Below are positions 44,864 to 55,112 of a stretch of DNA of 64,000 bases, in pieces. Source of the stretch: Zopfochytrium polystomum (taxonomy: Eukaryota > Chytridiomycota > Chytridiomycetes > Chytridiales > Chytridiaceae); the NCBI GenBank assembly GCA_025765615.1, contig JAIVFJ010000003.1, positions 310,001 to 374,000 of the forward strand. Direction: 5' to 3'. The notes under the pieces are model-generated. The model was given only the letters and a program-made list of their open reading frames with translations. It made no database searches and had not been told where the DNA came from. Both the position numbers and the translations under genes were made by a program. Every line of letters starts with the position of its first letter. The stretch's first letter is position 1.

Positions 44864-46175
44864 GTGGGCCATGCTATTTCCAAGGACCCCAAGCCTCGCA
44901 AGATTCAAATCAGCCAAGAAGAGGAAAAAATTGAGATACTCAAGACAAGGCATGATGCAGCAACAGCTGGACACCCAGGAGAGCACAAGACATATGAGCT
45001 TGTTTCCAGAGACTTCTACTGGCCAGGCATGAGGAAGTACATCAAGAACTATGTCAGCAGCTGTGAAACCTGTCAAAGAAACAAATCCAGCAGACACAAG
45101 CCCTATGGACTTCTGGAGCCCCTCCCAATTGTCATCAGCCCTTGGTCATCAATATCCATGGACTTTATTGTGAAACTGCCCCCATCCCATGGATTTGACT
45201 CTATCCTTGTTGTCATCTGCAGAAGGACAAAGTTGGCCCATTTCATTCCCTGCACTGAGAATATAGATGCACAAGGAACAGCAGACCTGTTTTGCAGCAC
45301 ATACTCAGGCTCCATGGGCTGCCTCAGTCAATCATCAGTGACAGAGGACCCCAGTTCAGATCTCAATTTTGGAAAGCACTCACAGCAGCCCTCGGAATCA
45401 AGTCTCAACTGTCAACTGCTTATTACCCTCAGACTGATGGACAAACAGAAAGAACAAACCAGACTCTGGAGCAGTATTTGAGGTGCTATGTCAGCTTTCA
45501 ACAGGATGATTGGCCCACCCTCCTTCCGCTGGCAGAATTTGCTCTCAACCATTCTCTCCACTCAAGCACCCAGCTATCTCCTTTCTTTGCAACCTATGGC
45601 TTCAATCCAAGAGGAGATCTTCTGGGACAAGAGACCCTATCCAATGTCCAAGCTCCTGCTGTGGCTTCACACTTGCATAAGCTCAAGATCATCAGCACCT
45701 TCCTGGACTCCACCCTGAAGTGAGCCCAAGAAGATGCCTCAAGATTTGCCAACACTCACAGAATGGACCATGACCTTGCTGTGGGTCAGCAAGTTTGGCT
45801 TCTGAGGAAGAACTTGCAGACCAAAAGACCAAGTCCCACCAAGCTAGACAACCTCAAGTTGGGACCTTTCAAGATCTTGGAGCAATCAATCCATTCACCT
45901 TCAAGCTGGATCTCCCTGCATCCATGATCCACCCAGTTTTCCATGTTAGCCTTTTGGAGAAGTTTGTGGCCAACTCCATTCCAGGCAGAGTTGTTCCTCC
46001 TCCTCCTCCAGTTGAGGAAGAAGGTGAAGAGGAATTTGAGGCTAAACAAATCTTGGATGCCAAGTGGTTTGGAAGGACACTCAAGTTCTTTGTCAAGTGG
46101 AAAGGTTACTCAGATGCTGACAACTCCTGGGAACCTGAGTCAAAACTCACTCACTGCCAAGACCTTCTGCTCTAA
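44864..46175 (+). pseudogene. Ty3/gypsy integrase with chromodomain (chromovirus type), broken
   Basis: Integrase zinc domain HDAATAGHPGEHKT...SCETCQRNK (44,950-45,085); catalytic core with [24 protein letters not shown] and [18 protein letters not shown] (45,150-45,480); then [25 protein letters not shown]-like segment (KLGPFKILE, HPVFHVSLLEKF) precedes a C-terminal chromodomain: FEAKQILDAKWF, FFVKWKGYSDADNSWEP (about 46,040-46,140). Chromodomains steer integration to marked chromatin in this clade. Frameshifts lie near 45,290 and 45,880, and an in-frame TGA at 45,721 stands where Arg is expected. Reverse transcriptase and RNase H, which should precede integrase, are missing. Confidence 0.9.
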
Positions 46176-46230
46176 GTTCAAGACCAGGTACCCCACCAAG
46201 TTGCAGAAGAGGCCTAAAAGGGGGAGATGA

Positions 46231-46488
46231 TGTTATGAATCACCCTCTGGAAACCTCTGGAACCTGCTAGAACATTTCTTCATGGAACCTTGTGGAACCT
46301 TCTGGAACCTTCTTTGCTTTCCTGACTTGTCTTGTTGTCATTGGTATCATTGGTATCAGTATATTACTAATTGCTCTTTCTGGAACTTTCTTTGAGTCTT
46401 GACAAGGAAGACTCTCAAAAGGTATAAAAGGGGGATGGGGGACCTGTCCCACCCCTCAAGGGAATTATTGTTTCCAATACAATCATCA
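46231..46488 (+). repeat. Gypsy 3' LTR with polypurine tract
   Basis: Follows a polypurine tract (AAAAGGGGGAGATGA, 46,216-46,230) directly downstream of the chromodomain frame. Starts TGTTATGAATCACC, ends ...CAATCATCA. GGTATAAAAGG near 46,420 is a likely TATA box for element transcription. Its inverted twin is at 40,730-40,986. Confidence 0.9.
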
Positions 46489-46491
46489 CTC

Positions 46492-46601
46492 TGAAAGAAA
46501 TGACAGCTGCTGTTTGTGGATGGTGGTGAACTACTCTGGTGGACTACTCTCTTGTGATGGTGAAGCTGAGATGAGAGACTGCTGTACAATGTATGCTTGT
46601 T
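46492..46601 (-). repeat. copia-2 LTR fragment
   Basis: Matches the first ~110 + strand bases of the LTR at 50,643 (TGAAAGAAATGAC...ACAATGTATGCT), that is, the 3' end of the LTR in its own orientation. It abuts the gypsy LTR within 4 bases. Confidence 0.85.
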
Positions 46602-47185
46602 GAGATTCGACCCATGGGGTACACTACGCCCGTTTCTGATGATCCCTTTGAGAACTCCATCCAATCACATTGGATGGGGTGTTTGAAGGGCTCAGTAGAT
46701 TCAATACTTGAATGGGGCGCTCGGAAGGGCTAATCTGTTCTCAATAAAAAGAGATAGGCAAAGGCAGCTGTTGTTCTAGCTTTGTTCATCCTACTGGTAG
46801 GAACAATGCGATTAGAACATGCACAAAAACGCTCAAACTACGCACTCTGCACATGTAACACAGCACAGCAAGCATGCAGAAGCAGTGTACCACTGCCCCA
46901 TGCTCCGGAATTCCGCTCTCTGCACCGGAATTCCGCTCCCTGATCCGGAATTCCAGCTTCCCAGCTGTGCTGTGCAATCTGAGCAATGCAACAGGCATTT
47001 TGGAATCAGGGATTGCACCAATCACTGCATTTCTAAAAGTGAGATAAAAACTGAGCTCACCAGAGATTACACCAATCATTGGATTTCTAAAAACAAGGAA
47101 AAAAGCGGTTTGTTTCCCAAACAAGTTTCCTGATTTGGAAACATCCAAACCAATTTACAAGCAACTGTTTCTCAAACAAGCTGTA
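46602..47185. other. Unassigned, with three CCGGAATTCC palindromes
   Basis: CCGGAATTCC occurs three times at about 46,914-46,956. No gene. The tract may be the LTR or leader region of copia-3. Confidence 0.5.
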
Positions 47186-47375
47186 AATTGGTTCCTGGTG
47201 GTACTCAGCCCAGACAAAGTGCTCAGCCCAAGGTGGTACTCAGCCCTGGCTGGTACTTAGCCCTGGGTGGTGCACAGCCCAGACTGGTACTCAGCCCTGG
47301 GTGGTGCTCAGCCCAGGCTGGTACTCAGCCCTGAATGGGTACTTAGCCCAGGCTGGGGATTGGTGCTCAGCCTGT
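47186..47375. repeat. Tandem array of ~16-20 base units (TGGTACTCAGCCC type)
   Basis: About ten variants of TGGT(A/G)CTCAGCCC followed by AGG, TGG or AGA spacers, back to back. The array lies some 540 bases before the copia-3 coding region, so it may be part of its LTR or leader, where sub-repeats are common. Confidence 0.8.
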
Positions 47376-47915
47376 TTTATCTCATTTCTGTGGCCTGCTC
47401 TGTGCAGCCCACTGCTCCCTCTGTTTTCTGATGGCTCCAACCTGCACGAGTATAAAAGCAGCAACCTCTCACAGAGATCAAACAAGGAATCCAACCCCCT
47501 CCTTGCTGCTTTGACAGAATCCAGTGCAAAACAAGCCAATCTCTCTTCCTCCATTTGCTCCCTCTTCCCTCTCTGACACTCACTCCTCTCTCCTCTCTCC
47601 ATCCTCTCTCTCCTCTCCCTTTTCCATCATCACTGCTCTCTCTCTCTCTCTCTCCATCCCCACAAACACCAAGTCCCTCCAGTCCTGGGTGGGATTTCAT
47701 CACAAAGCTACCTACAAGCCGTCGGCCACACTTGTACGCTTGAACAGGGCCCTGCTGCTCTTACAAGAAAAGGGTTTCTGACTCTAAACAAGACCAACCT
47801 GTCTGTGAGCACCGGCTCACCAGCTACTTTAAGGCAACAAAGGGCTCTTGGCTCTCTACAAGAAAAGGGCTACCGCTCTAAACAAGTCCACTGGTCCACC
47901 AAGCCGCTACCTAGC
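47376..47915 (+). promoter_or_regulatory. copia-3 presumed LTR/leader region
   Basis: A TATAAAAGC at about 47,450 is a plausible core promoter, followed by a CT-rich tract at about 47,570-47,655. At 47,745-47,885 a TACAAGAAAAGGG...CTCTAAACAAG segment occurs twice in direct orientation. The LTR limits could not be fixed. Confidence 0.4.
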
Positions 47916-50642
47916 ATGTCTTCTTCAACCCCCAAGGCTGTCTGCTTCTCTTCTTACGGCTACCAGGCTTGGGAACTGCATGTGGAAGAAGTCATCAAGC
48001 TGGTCATGGCATACAATCTTGTTGCCAGCTTCCTCAAGCCTGATTACTTTGGTACATTCAACAAGCACTGCACCAAGGTCAGCATCGGAGCTGCTCCTCC
48101 TAGCATTGGTTCTCCCCCTGAATCCTCTGCAACGGCGGAGGCCAAGGCTGCGTACAGTGAGATGTACCGTCTGCACCACGCTGCCCTTGACAAGTACCAC
48201 ACTGGTATACGCCAAGAACACAAGACCTACAGGGAGCTTGAGGCCCAACACGACAAGGCGGTTGCTACCCTCGACTCCTGCTTGCGCATTGAGGATGTGC
48301 GCTCCATGAATGCGGCAAACATCACCAACTGTGCTGATCAGTACAAGTGGCTCAATGACAAGTATGCCCTGCAGGACCACACTGGTTCACAGCAGGACAA
48401 GTGGCTTGCGACTTACAGTTGTTTGGCAAAACCCAGAGACTCTGGTCCGGCAGTCCAGGAGTGGTACACCACTCTGACCACACTGGTCACGGATTGGCCG
48501 AAGCATTTCAAATGTACTGCAACCACTTGCAGGGGTGTGACAAACATCCTGCGTTCTGCCATCATCCACAAAGCAAGGGAAACGCTGCCTGGACATGAAA
48601 TCTTCTCTGGCATTTGTCAAAATCTTCTCAAGGGGCTGTCAGGCCACGCCAACACCAGCGATCTCGTCAAGGAGTTGACAAACTGCCACACGCTGTACCA
48701 GCAAAGAAAAGAGAAGAATAGCAGACACTCTGCTCACCAAGGCACTTCTGAGATGGTAACAGCTGCTTCAGCAAAGACCTCAGTGGCAACCAAGAAGCGC
48801 AAGATTGGTGAGGCACTCAACGGCAAGCCTACTTGTGACCTTCATGGAATCTGGGTCTCGCACTCTCGCGAGGAATGCCTCAAGTTCCCTCACGGGAAGT
48901 CAGAGCCAGCTCGCCCTGCAAAGAAGGCCAAGGGCAAGCAGCCTGCACACGCCAAAGAAGCCAAGGCCACGCCAGCTGATTCCAAGAAAGCTACTGAGAC
49001 TGCCAAGATTGCACGTGAGGTGGCCGCTAAAGAACACCACCAAGCCTCTTGCACAGCCTCTGAGGACTCTCCTCCCCACAAATGCTACAGGATGGATACT
49101 CCACCACCACCTCCTGAAGCAGAAGACGTCGAAATGTTGGAGTTCAGTACTGAGGGTGCTGCGCGCCTTGCAGACACTTCAGCTCTAGACGACTTCCTTT
49201 CAGTAGAAAGGGCACTTGCGGCACGGGAGTTTGAAATTGGAACATGCCAGGCCGTTGAGGTGGAGGAGGAATTTGAAGTGGAACTCACAGTTACACTTCT
49301 TGACGGCAGAATGGATCCAGACTGGATCACTGACAACATTGTCACGAACGTCGGCTACAAAGTGATGTACGAATCTGGACGTTTCCTCTACCACAACGTC
49401 ACCTACCGCCGCATCTACGAGACTGCGCTGATGGCAAGACTTGCTGGCGGCAACCCACACCAGGTCATCCTAGACTCTGGGGCTTCCAGGACAATGTCGC
49501 CTTGTGAAGAGCACTTCACAAACTTGCAGCCCACCTCCCAGCAGATCAAAACAGCTGACAGCTTTGCAACTGCCACTGGAGTGGGCGACTTCACCCTGTT
49601 TGTTAACGGAAGAGCTCTCGTCATGAGGAACTCACTCTATGTGCCAGAGTTCTCAGACACCCTACTCTCGGTTCAGCAAATCGTGCGGCAGACAGGTCAC
49701 AACGTGACTTTCACAGCAGACACAGCCCTATTGCATCCTCAGGTACATGGTTCAGACTTTACCATTGCTCACAGGGACACAGGGAATGTCTATGTTGTGG
49801 ACCCTTCTCTTCTGACGGGACAGACTGGTCTCGACAGGGCAGAACTTGGAAGGGACGCGCCAACTCCTTCAGGGGACGCCCCAGGTGAGTCGCAACAGCA
49901 AACTGCTCCTTTGCAAACTGCAACCCCAACTTTAAGTCAAACTGACCCAGACCCTTTACCAAACCCTCAGAACATTGAAGCAGTCCGAGCTCTTCACAAG
50001 AAATTTGGTCATCTGTCTGTATCTTCTTTGAAGCGTACTTGGTCAAATCTGAATAAAGTTGGTCATTCATTTTTCCTCATTCATGACATTCCCTGCGTGA
50101 CATGAGATGTTGGGAAATTGAAAGCTTCGCCTATCCACCCCACTTCCAGACCAAACACCACACTGCTTGGTCGTTTACACACTGGTCCCACTGCCCCGCA
50201 CGTGGACACCATGGTGAAAAACATTGGCAACTGGTTGTGGAAGAGTCAACCCGTTGGCTTGACATTGAGTTCCTCAACTCTTTGTCTGACACGCCCACAA
50301 GATTCCGGTCTACGATCGAAAAGTTTGAACAACAACGTGGCAAACATATCACATCTGTGCGCTGTGACAGGGGGGAAATCTTCAAAGATGGAGAATTCAA
50401 AACTTGGGCCAATACTCGGCATCCTCCTATTGTTTTAGAACCTAGTCCTGCATTCACCAAGGAATTCAATGGGCTGGTAGAACGTCAAGTCAACACTCTC
50501 AAAGACATGGCACACTGCACGCTCTTAGAGTCACGATTGCCCCACTCTTTCTTTGTGTATGCAGTCCGCTACGCAGCATACATCAAGAACAGGGTTTTCC
50601 ACTCTTACACTAAGAAAACACCTATGAAGCTTGGTACAGTGA
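47916..50642 (+). pseudogene. copia-3 gag-protease-integrase, truncated by copia-2
   Basis: A third Ty1/copia lineage. ATG 47916 (MSSSTPKAVCFSSYGYQAWE) begins a UBN2-like Gag; the frame is open even further upstream. A Lys-rich linker with CDLHGIWVSHSREECLKF (about 48,837) leads to protease VILDSGASRTMSP (about 49,465-49,505) and GAG-pre-integrase ALHKKFGHLSVSSLKRT (49,990). At 50,103-50,105 TGA replaces the second Cys of the expected C-x2-C (PCVT-stop-DVGK). A frameshift follows, then integrase core text (LVVEESTRWLDIEFLNSLSD, VRCDRGEIFKDGE, NGLVERQVNTLKDMAHC). Coding stops exactly where the copia-2 LTR begins at 50,643; RT and RNase H of this element are absent from the window. Confidence 0.85.
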
Positions 50643-50889
50643 TGAAAGAAATGACTGCTGCTGTTTGTGGATGGTGGTGAACTACTCTGGTGGACTACTC
50701 TCTTGTGATGGTGAAGCTGAGATGGGAGACTGTTGTACAATGTATGCTGTTTTGGCTTTATACAAAATTGTGACAAAGACCAGGTGACAAAAAATGCACC
50801 AAATCCTCATCACAGTTGGTGCTCCCATGCACTACAGTGTGAGGTGTTGCTCCTGCACACTGCTTACTGCAAAAACCCAAAATCTAACA
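50643..50889 (-). repeat. copia-2 3' LTR with polypurine tract
   Basis: On the - strand, TAGGGGGGAG (polypurine tract, 50,890-50,899) precedes TGTTAGATTTTGGG..., and the LTR ends ...CATTTCTTTCA at 50643, giving TG...CA ends and about 247 bases. A piece of the same LTR lies at 46,492. Confidence 0.85.
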
Positions 50890-51169
50890 CTCCCCCCTAA
50901 GCTGTGGGCAGGAGCAAAAGGGCCAGCACGGAGGAAAACCTTACGCCATAGGCAACGTAAGGAAACCGTACACTGGTTAAGGAAAAGCAATAAACAGGTA
51001 TGACTGGCCACCAGGTGGCAGAACAATAAGAAAAGAATGCCCATATGAAATTTGTAGATGGAGAGCAAAGAAGCTTGAATGCAGGAATATAAGAAGCAAT
51101 GCAGAAGAAGAAGGGCAAGAAAGAGAAGGAGAAACAGGATGCAATATAAATAAAGAAAGGGGACAGAAA

Positions 51170-53057
51170 CTAAGGCACATGACAAAGACCAATATGACTA
51201 AGATGGTAAGTACCCAAAGCAGCTGGTAATGATTTTGTAAGATAATCTGCTGGTTGCTCGCCACCAGGAATCCATTCCAGTCGAATCACTTGTCGATTAA
51301 CCAGTTCCCGGATATAGTGATACTTAACCAGAATATGTTTTGACCTATTAGTGTAGAGATCGTTTGAGCTCAAATTGATAACGCCTTGGTTGTCAGTATA
51401 GATTGGAATAGGAATCGGGGACGGGAGCATAAGTGCTGTGTGTTGTTGTGAGATGGCCTCCAGTTCTCGTCCTAGTTCTGAGACTGCAACGTATTCTGCT
51501 TGCTGAGGTGACAGCATAACTGTAGGACTGCGAGTTGATGCCCAGCTGATGGCGGTATTTCCAAACAAAACGAAGTAGCCAAGTTGTGATTTCCCATCAG
51601 CATGAACTCCATGAGCAGCATCCGAGTAGCCGAAAATTCCAGACCCTGTGTTGGAATAAAGCAAACCATACTCACGTGTACCATTGATATATTGAAGGAC
51701 TCGAATGAGGATCTGCAAGTGGTGTTTGCTTGGGTCCTTGCTGCAGGCGCCAAGATATGAGACTGCTGGTGCCAAGTCTGGTCGTGTGTGTGTTGCTAAA
51801 TAGTTGATGCCACCAAGGATTGCTTGGTAGAGCTGTTGATTTGCTGTGGGTTCATCATTTTCTCGAGGTTGAAGAGTGAGAGGACTAGGGAGAGCAGTTA
51901 CTGCTGCCTTCTTTCCATTGACTAGGTCTGCATGGCGTTGGAGTAACTCTTTGGTGTAAGCTCGTTGATGCAAGTAGATGCCAGTTGGTGTTCGATGAAC
52001 TTCCATATTCAGTACGGTCTTGATATGACCTAGTTCGCGGAGCTTGTAGAAGGATTTTAGCAAAGTGATGGCAGAGGTGATTTCCTCTGTGTGCCCAAAG
52101 AAACAAATATCATCGACATAGATAGCAATGAAAATAATACGTTCCTTTGTGCGCTTGAAGAGGATGCACGGATCTGCTGCGCTTTGTTGGTAGCCGGCAG
52201 ACTTGAGACGACCAATGAGTTCCTGGTACCAACAACGCCCCGCTTGCTTGATACCGTTGACAGCTTTGTGCAAAAGCCAGACCTTGCCATCCGAACGGTA
52301 GCCATCTGGTTGCTCCATGTAGATGGGGACATCAAGTTTGCTGTTGAGGTAGGCATTGCTAATATCGACCATAGCTGTGTCCCAACCGTTTGAGGCTGTC
52401 ATAGCAAGGAGCCTATCGTAGACTATTGATGCGAACAACAGGAGAGTGAGTGTTCCAGAAATCAACGCCACGACGCTGTGTAAAGCCCTTCGCCACTAGT
52501 CGTGCGCGAAAGCGCTCAATGCTGCCGTCTGGTCGAAGCTTGACCTTGTAAACCCATTTGTTCTGCACGACATTGACATTCTTGGGTCGATCAACGACTT
52601 CGAAAGCTGCAAGCATTCTGAGAGCGTCAATCTCTGTCTGCTCTGCTGTTATCCACTCTTTGGACCACTTTCCACTCATGGCCTCAGTGCGTGTTACCGG
52701 GTCTGGACATTTGACACTGGTTAAATATAGATGTCCAGATCGAGTATGTTTTGGAGATGGGCTGCGCATAGGGCTGCATGGTGATTTGTGCACATGTGTA
52801 GGTGGAGGCTCTGGTGGTGGTGGTTTTGGTGGTGGCGCTTGAGGTGGTAGGTCTCTAGTTGGTGTTTCAGCAATTGTTTTGTCATCAGGGGTATGCTTTG
52901 GTGGTGTTAGTAAAATGACAGAGGTGTTTGTGAGTATTAGGATGTAGAAAAGGGAAATAGAAAAATCATTGGCAGGTGAGCCTTCTGCACGATGCGGCTC
53001 AGGACACCCCATGCCAGAGAGCCTTCTCTTCCTCTCTCCACAGCCCGCCTTCCGCAT
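51170..53057 (-). pseudogene. copia-2 reverse transcriptase and RNase H (one frame break)
   Basis: The upstream part (about 52,420-52,960) carries the copia RT start: EAMSGKWSKEWITAEQTEID, QNKWVYKVKLRPDGSI, ARLVAKGFTQRRGVDFWNTH. A frame change near 52,420-52,470 leads to the rest: VDISNAYLNSKLDVPIYMEQ, YRSDGKVWLLHKAVNGIKQA, active site AIYVDDICFFG (about 52,110), THTRPDLAPAVSYL, and RNase H with FGYSDAAHGVHAD, SPQQAEYVAVSEL and YTDNQGVINL. Ends at 51170, about 280 bases before the LTR. The 5' end of the frame beyond 52,975 runs into unrelated GC-rich sequence. Otherwise well preserved. Confidence 0.9.
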
Positions 53058-53400
53058 TTTCCCCCATGCGTAACGTCAGGCGCCAAGGGACCTATCTCCC
53101 CTGGTGGTGTTCCTTACGGAATGGGCTCCCCAAACAGGCATCCATCCCTTCTGACTTGGGTCCACGCCACACTAGCTCCCGCAGGGTCGGTATGGCCCAG
53201 GGCCTTCGGTTGCGCCACCCACGTCACTCCCAGCCGAGAGTGCGCCTGCAGTCACAGAGCCGGTCGCCGCCCTCACTCATCCGATTGGTCCCCTGGCTTT
53301 AGTGCTCGTAGGTAAGGCCCACTGGAGGTGGCGTTAATTGCGGTAACACGGAGTCCATCCCGTCGTGCCGCCACCTCCAACACTTCGTGCTGTACATTGT
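52975..53400. other. GC-rich foreign segment inside copia-2 pol
   Basis: Splits the reverse transcriptase from the integrase of copia-2. Composition is markedly more GC-rich than the element. It contains a perfect 11-bp stem (TGGAGGTGGCG at about 53,323 pairing with CGCCACCTCCA at about 53,369) around a 35-base loop region. No coding frame is convincing. A SINE or other small non-autonomous element is possible; no terminal repeats seen. Confidence 0.5.
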
Positions 53401-53408
53401 TATCCGAT

Positions 53409-55109
53409 TCACTTTCGCTGCCGTACCTGGACCACTTCATGTTCGTTTGGTGCTAGTACTGTGGAAGGTTGTCGTTCAGCTACCGCTGCTGGTCTTGGTT
53501 CTGGGAATTGATCCACGCGAACATTGGCTTCACGAAGGAGGTTGGTGATGTTTTGTTCAGTTGATGTAAGTTCATCTTTGCTGAGGAGTGGTGTTAGCTG
53601 ATGAACGAGGTCCTGAGCAATATCCTCTGCTGCTGAGGTGCTGAGGCGAGGGAAACTGTCTTCTGCAACCACAAGGTCATCCAATCGATGAGTGATTACT
53701 CTACCCGTGCTGATGTCAATCAAGCGAGCAATGGAACGACCAATGTTTCCAATGTAAATTGCTGGTCGGGCGCGTTCTGCAAGCTTTTTAAACTGATGTG
53801 TTTGTCCACGTTCCTTTGCTGTGATATGATACAAACATCCTGAGCCAAAAACTCTGAATTGACTGATGCATGGAGGGAATCCAAGAAGCGTTTCAACTGG
53901 AGATAGTAATCCACGGCTGAGGACAGGAAGTGTATTGATAATATCTACTGCATGTCGAATCGCGTATCCCCACCATGACCATGGTGAACCAGCATGTCTT
54001 AGAAGAGATCGTGTGACATCCATGACTGTTCGAACTGCTCGCTCTGCTTTCCCATTCAGCTCAGGTGTATGAGGTGGACTAACTTCAACGCGGATGCCAC
54101 GTGATGCACAGAAACGGTTAAAAGCGAGTGAATTCAGTTCCCCACCATCAAAGCAGACGCCCTTTACACGAACATCCCTAACTGTCTCCAATTGTTGGAT
54201 GATCTTAATGGCCTCTGGTAGTGCTTCTGACTTTCTCCGAAGGTTTGTCGACCAGAGATAATTACTTGCATAGTCAATGGCAATGAGAGCAAAGCCATAT
54301 TGTCCTCGAAACTTTGGTTTGACTTCCACTAGATCAAAGGCTAAATGTTCGCCTGGTAGTTTATCTGGAGGATCTGTGTGTGGAATAGCAGCACGAGTCT
54401 GTTTGGCAATAATGCAGGCCTTACACGGTTCTTCAAGTAAGTCCAGCTTAATGTCAGGAAAGTCAGCACATGTACGGCGCTCCTTCATTGCTCGTAGTCT
54501 TGCATAAGGGATATGGCCGAGGCGTTCATGCATGCGCTGAGTGTTTGGAGCTTTGCTGTTGAGAAAGGCTGTGCGTATACTGAGTGTATCAACTGGTTCT
54601 GCAGAGCTGAAGAGGTTGTAAAATTTACTGGCGCAGTGTGCAATAAATTGTTTGCTGTAGTTGAAGTTGGGGTTTGCTGCTGTTGGGAACCATTGGAGAC
54701 CATGTCTATGAATCATTTGAAGGACGGCTGGATCTCCTTCCTCAGGACTGCTACGATAAATAGTACCAGGTTGAAGGTCTCGTGCAAGATGGAAGAAGCC
54801 ACATAGTTGTAGGTCCCGATCAGCGACCAGGTTGACAGGACATTCTGGAGCATATTGGGCACCTTCAATTATAAGTGTGATGTTGTTGGCGAGTGGTATG
54901 AGAGCTGTGCCGAATCCTTCACAAGTAAGAATAGGTCCTTCTTTGGCGATACGCATGCTAGATTTCTGCTGAGTATAACTATAGGGAATGAAGAGAGAGA
55001 AATCTCGAAGCGTTGTGACATTGCAACCGTTGTCGATGAGTACAGGAAAAGAAATTGGAAGGGAAGGGACGTTAACTGCAAATGCCCGGATTACTCCCGG
55101 GCCATCCAA
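53409..55109 (-). CDS. copia-2 pol: protease and integrase
   Basis: A 566-codon open frame, -1 relative to gag and without an early ATG. Protease-like LIDNGCNVTTLRDF near the start has D-N-G where D-S/T-G is usual. Pre-integrase HERLGHIPYARLRAMKERR with PCKACIIAKQ supplies the HHCC zinc site. The integrase core is complete: LAFDLVEVKPKFRGQYGFAL, GVCFDGGELNSLAFNRF and PELNGKAERAVRTVMDVTRS provide D-D-E. A C-terminal block (ISQFRVFGSGCLYHI) matches the copia integrase tail. Stops at 53409 where the GC-rich insertion begins. Probably made as a Gag-Pol fusion. Confidence 0.85.
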   Translation of the reverse strand: MDGPGVIRAFAVNVPSLPISFPVLIDNGCNVTTLRDFSLFIPYSYTQQKSSMRIAKEGPILTCEGFGTALIPLANNITLIIEGAQYAPECPVNLVADRDLQLCGFFHLARDLQPGTIYRSSPEEGDPAVLQMIHRHGLQWFPTAANPNFNYSKQFIAHCASKFYNLFSSAEPVDTLSIRTAFLNSKAPNTQRMHERLGHIPYARLRAMKERRTCADFPDIKLDLLEEPCKACIIAKQTRAAIPHTDPPDKLPGEHLAFDLVEVKPKFRGQYGFALIAIDYASNYLWSTNLRRKSEALPEAIKIIQQLETVRDVRVKGVCFDGGELNSLAFNRFCASRGIRVEVSPPHTPELNGKAERAVRTVMDVTRSLLRHAGSPWSWWGYAIRHAVDIINTLPVLSRGLLSPVETLLGFPPCISQFRVFGSGCLYHITAKERGQTHQFKKLAERARPAIYIGNIGRSIARLIDISTGRVITHRLDDLVVAEDSFPRLSTSAAEDIAQDLVHQLTPLLSKDELTSTEQNITNLLREANVRVDQFPEPRPAAVAERQPSTVLAPNEHEVVQVRQRK

Positions 55110-55112
55110 AAA
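55084..55112 (-). promoter_or_regulatory. Candidate -1 ribosomal frameshift site (T5 run plus hairpin)
   Basis: Read on the - strand: a TTTTT run (55,112-55,108), a 5-base spacer, then GCCCGG (55,102-55,097) pairing perfectly with CCGGGC (55,089-55,084) around a 7-base loop that holds part of the gag stop. Pol is open in the -1 frame across this site and has no nearby ATG. The T run is not a textbook X-XXY-YYZ heptamer. Confidence 0.5.

Noticed and set aside
47186..47375. CRISPR-like array
   Set aside because: Units are short, variable and contiguous without unique spacers, in a eukaryotic retrotransposon setting.
53323..53379. tRNA or other structured RNA gene at the 11-bp stem
   Set aside because: No tRNA A/B box pattern and no cloverleaf can be drawn; kept only as an unexplained stem.
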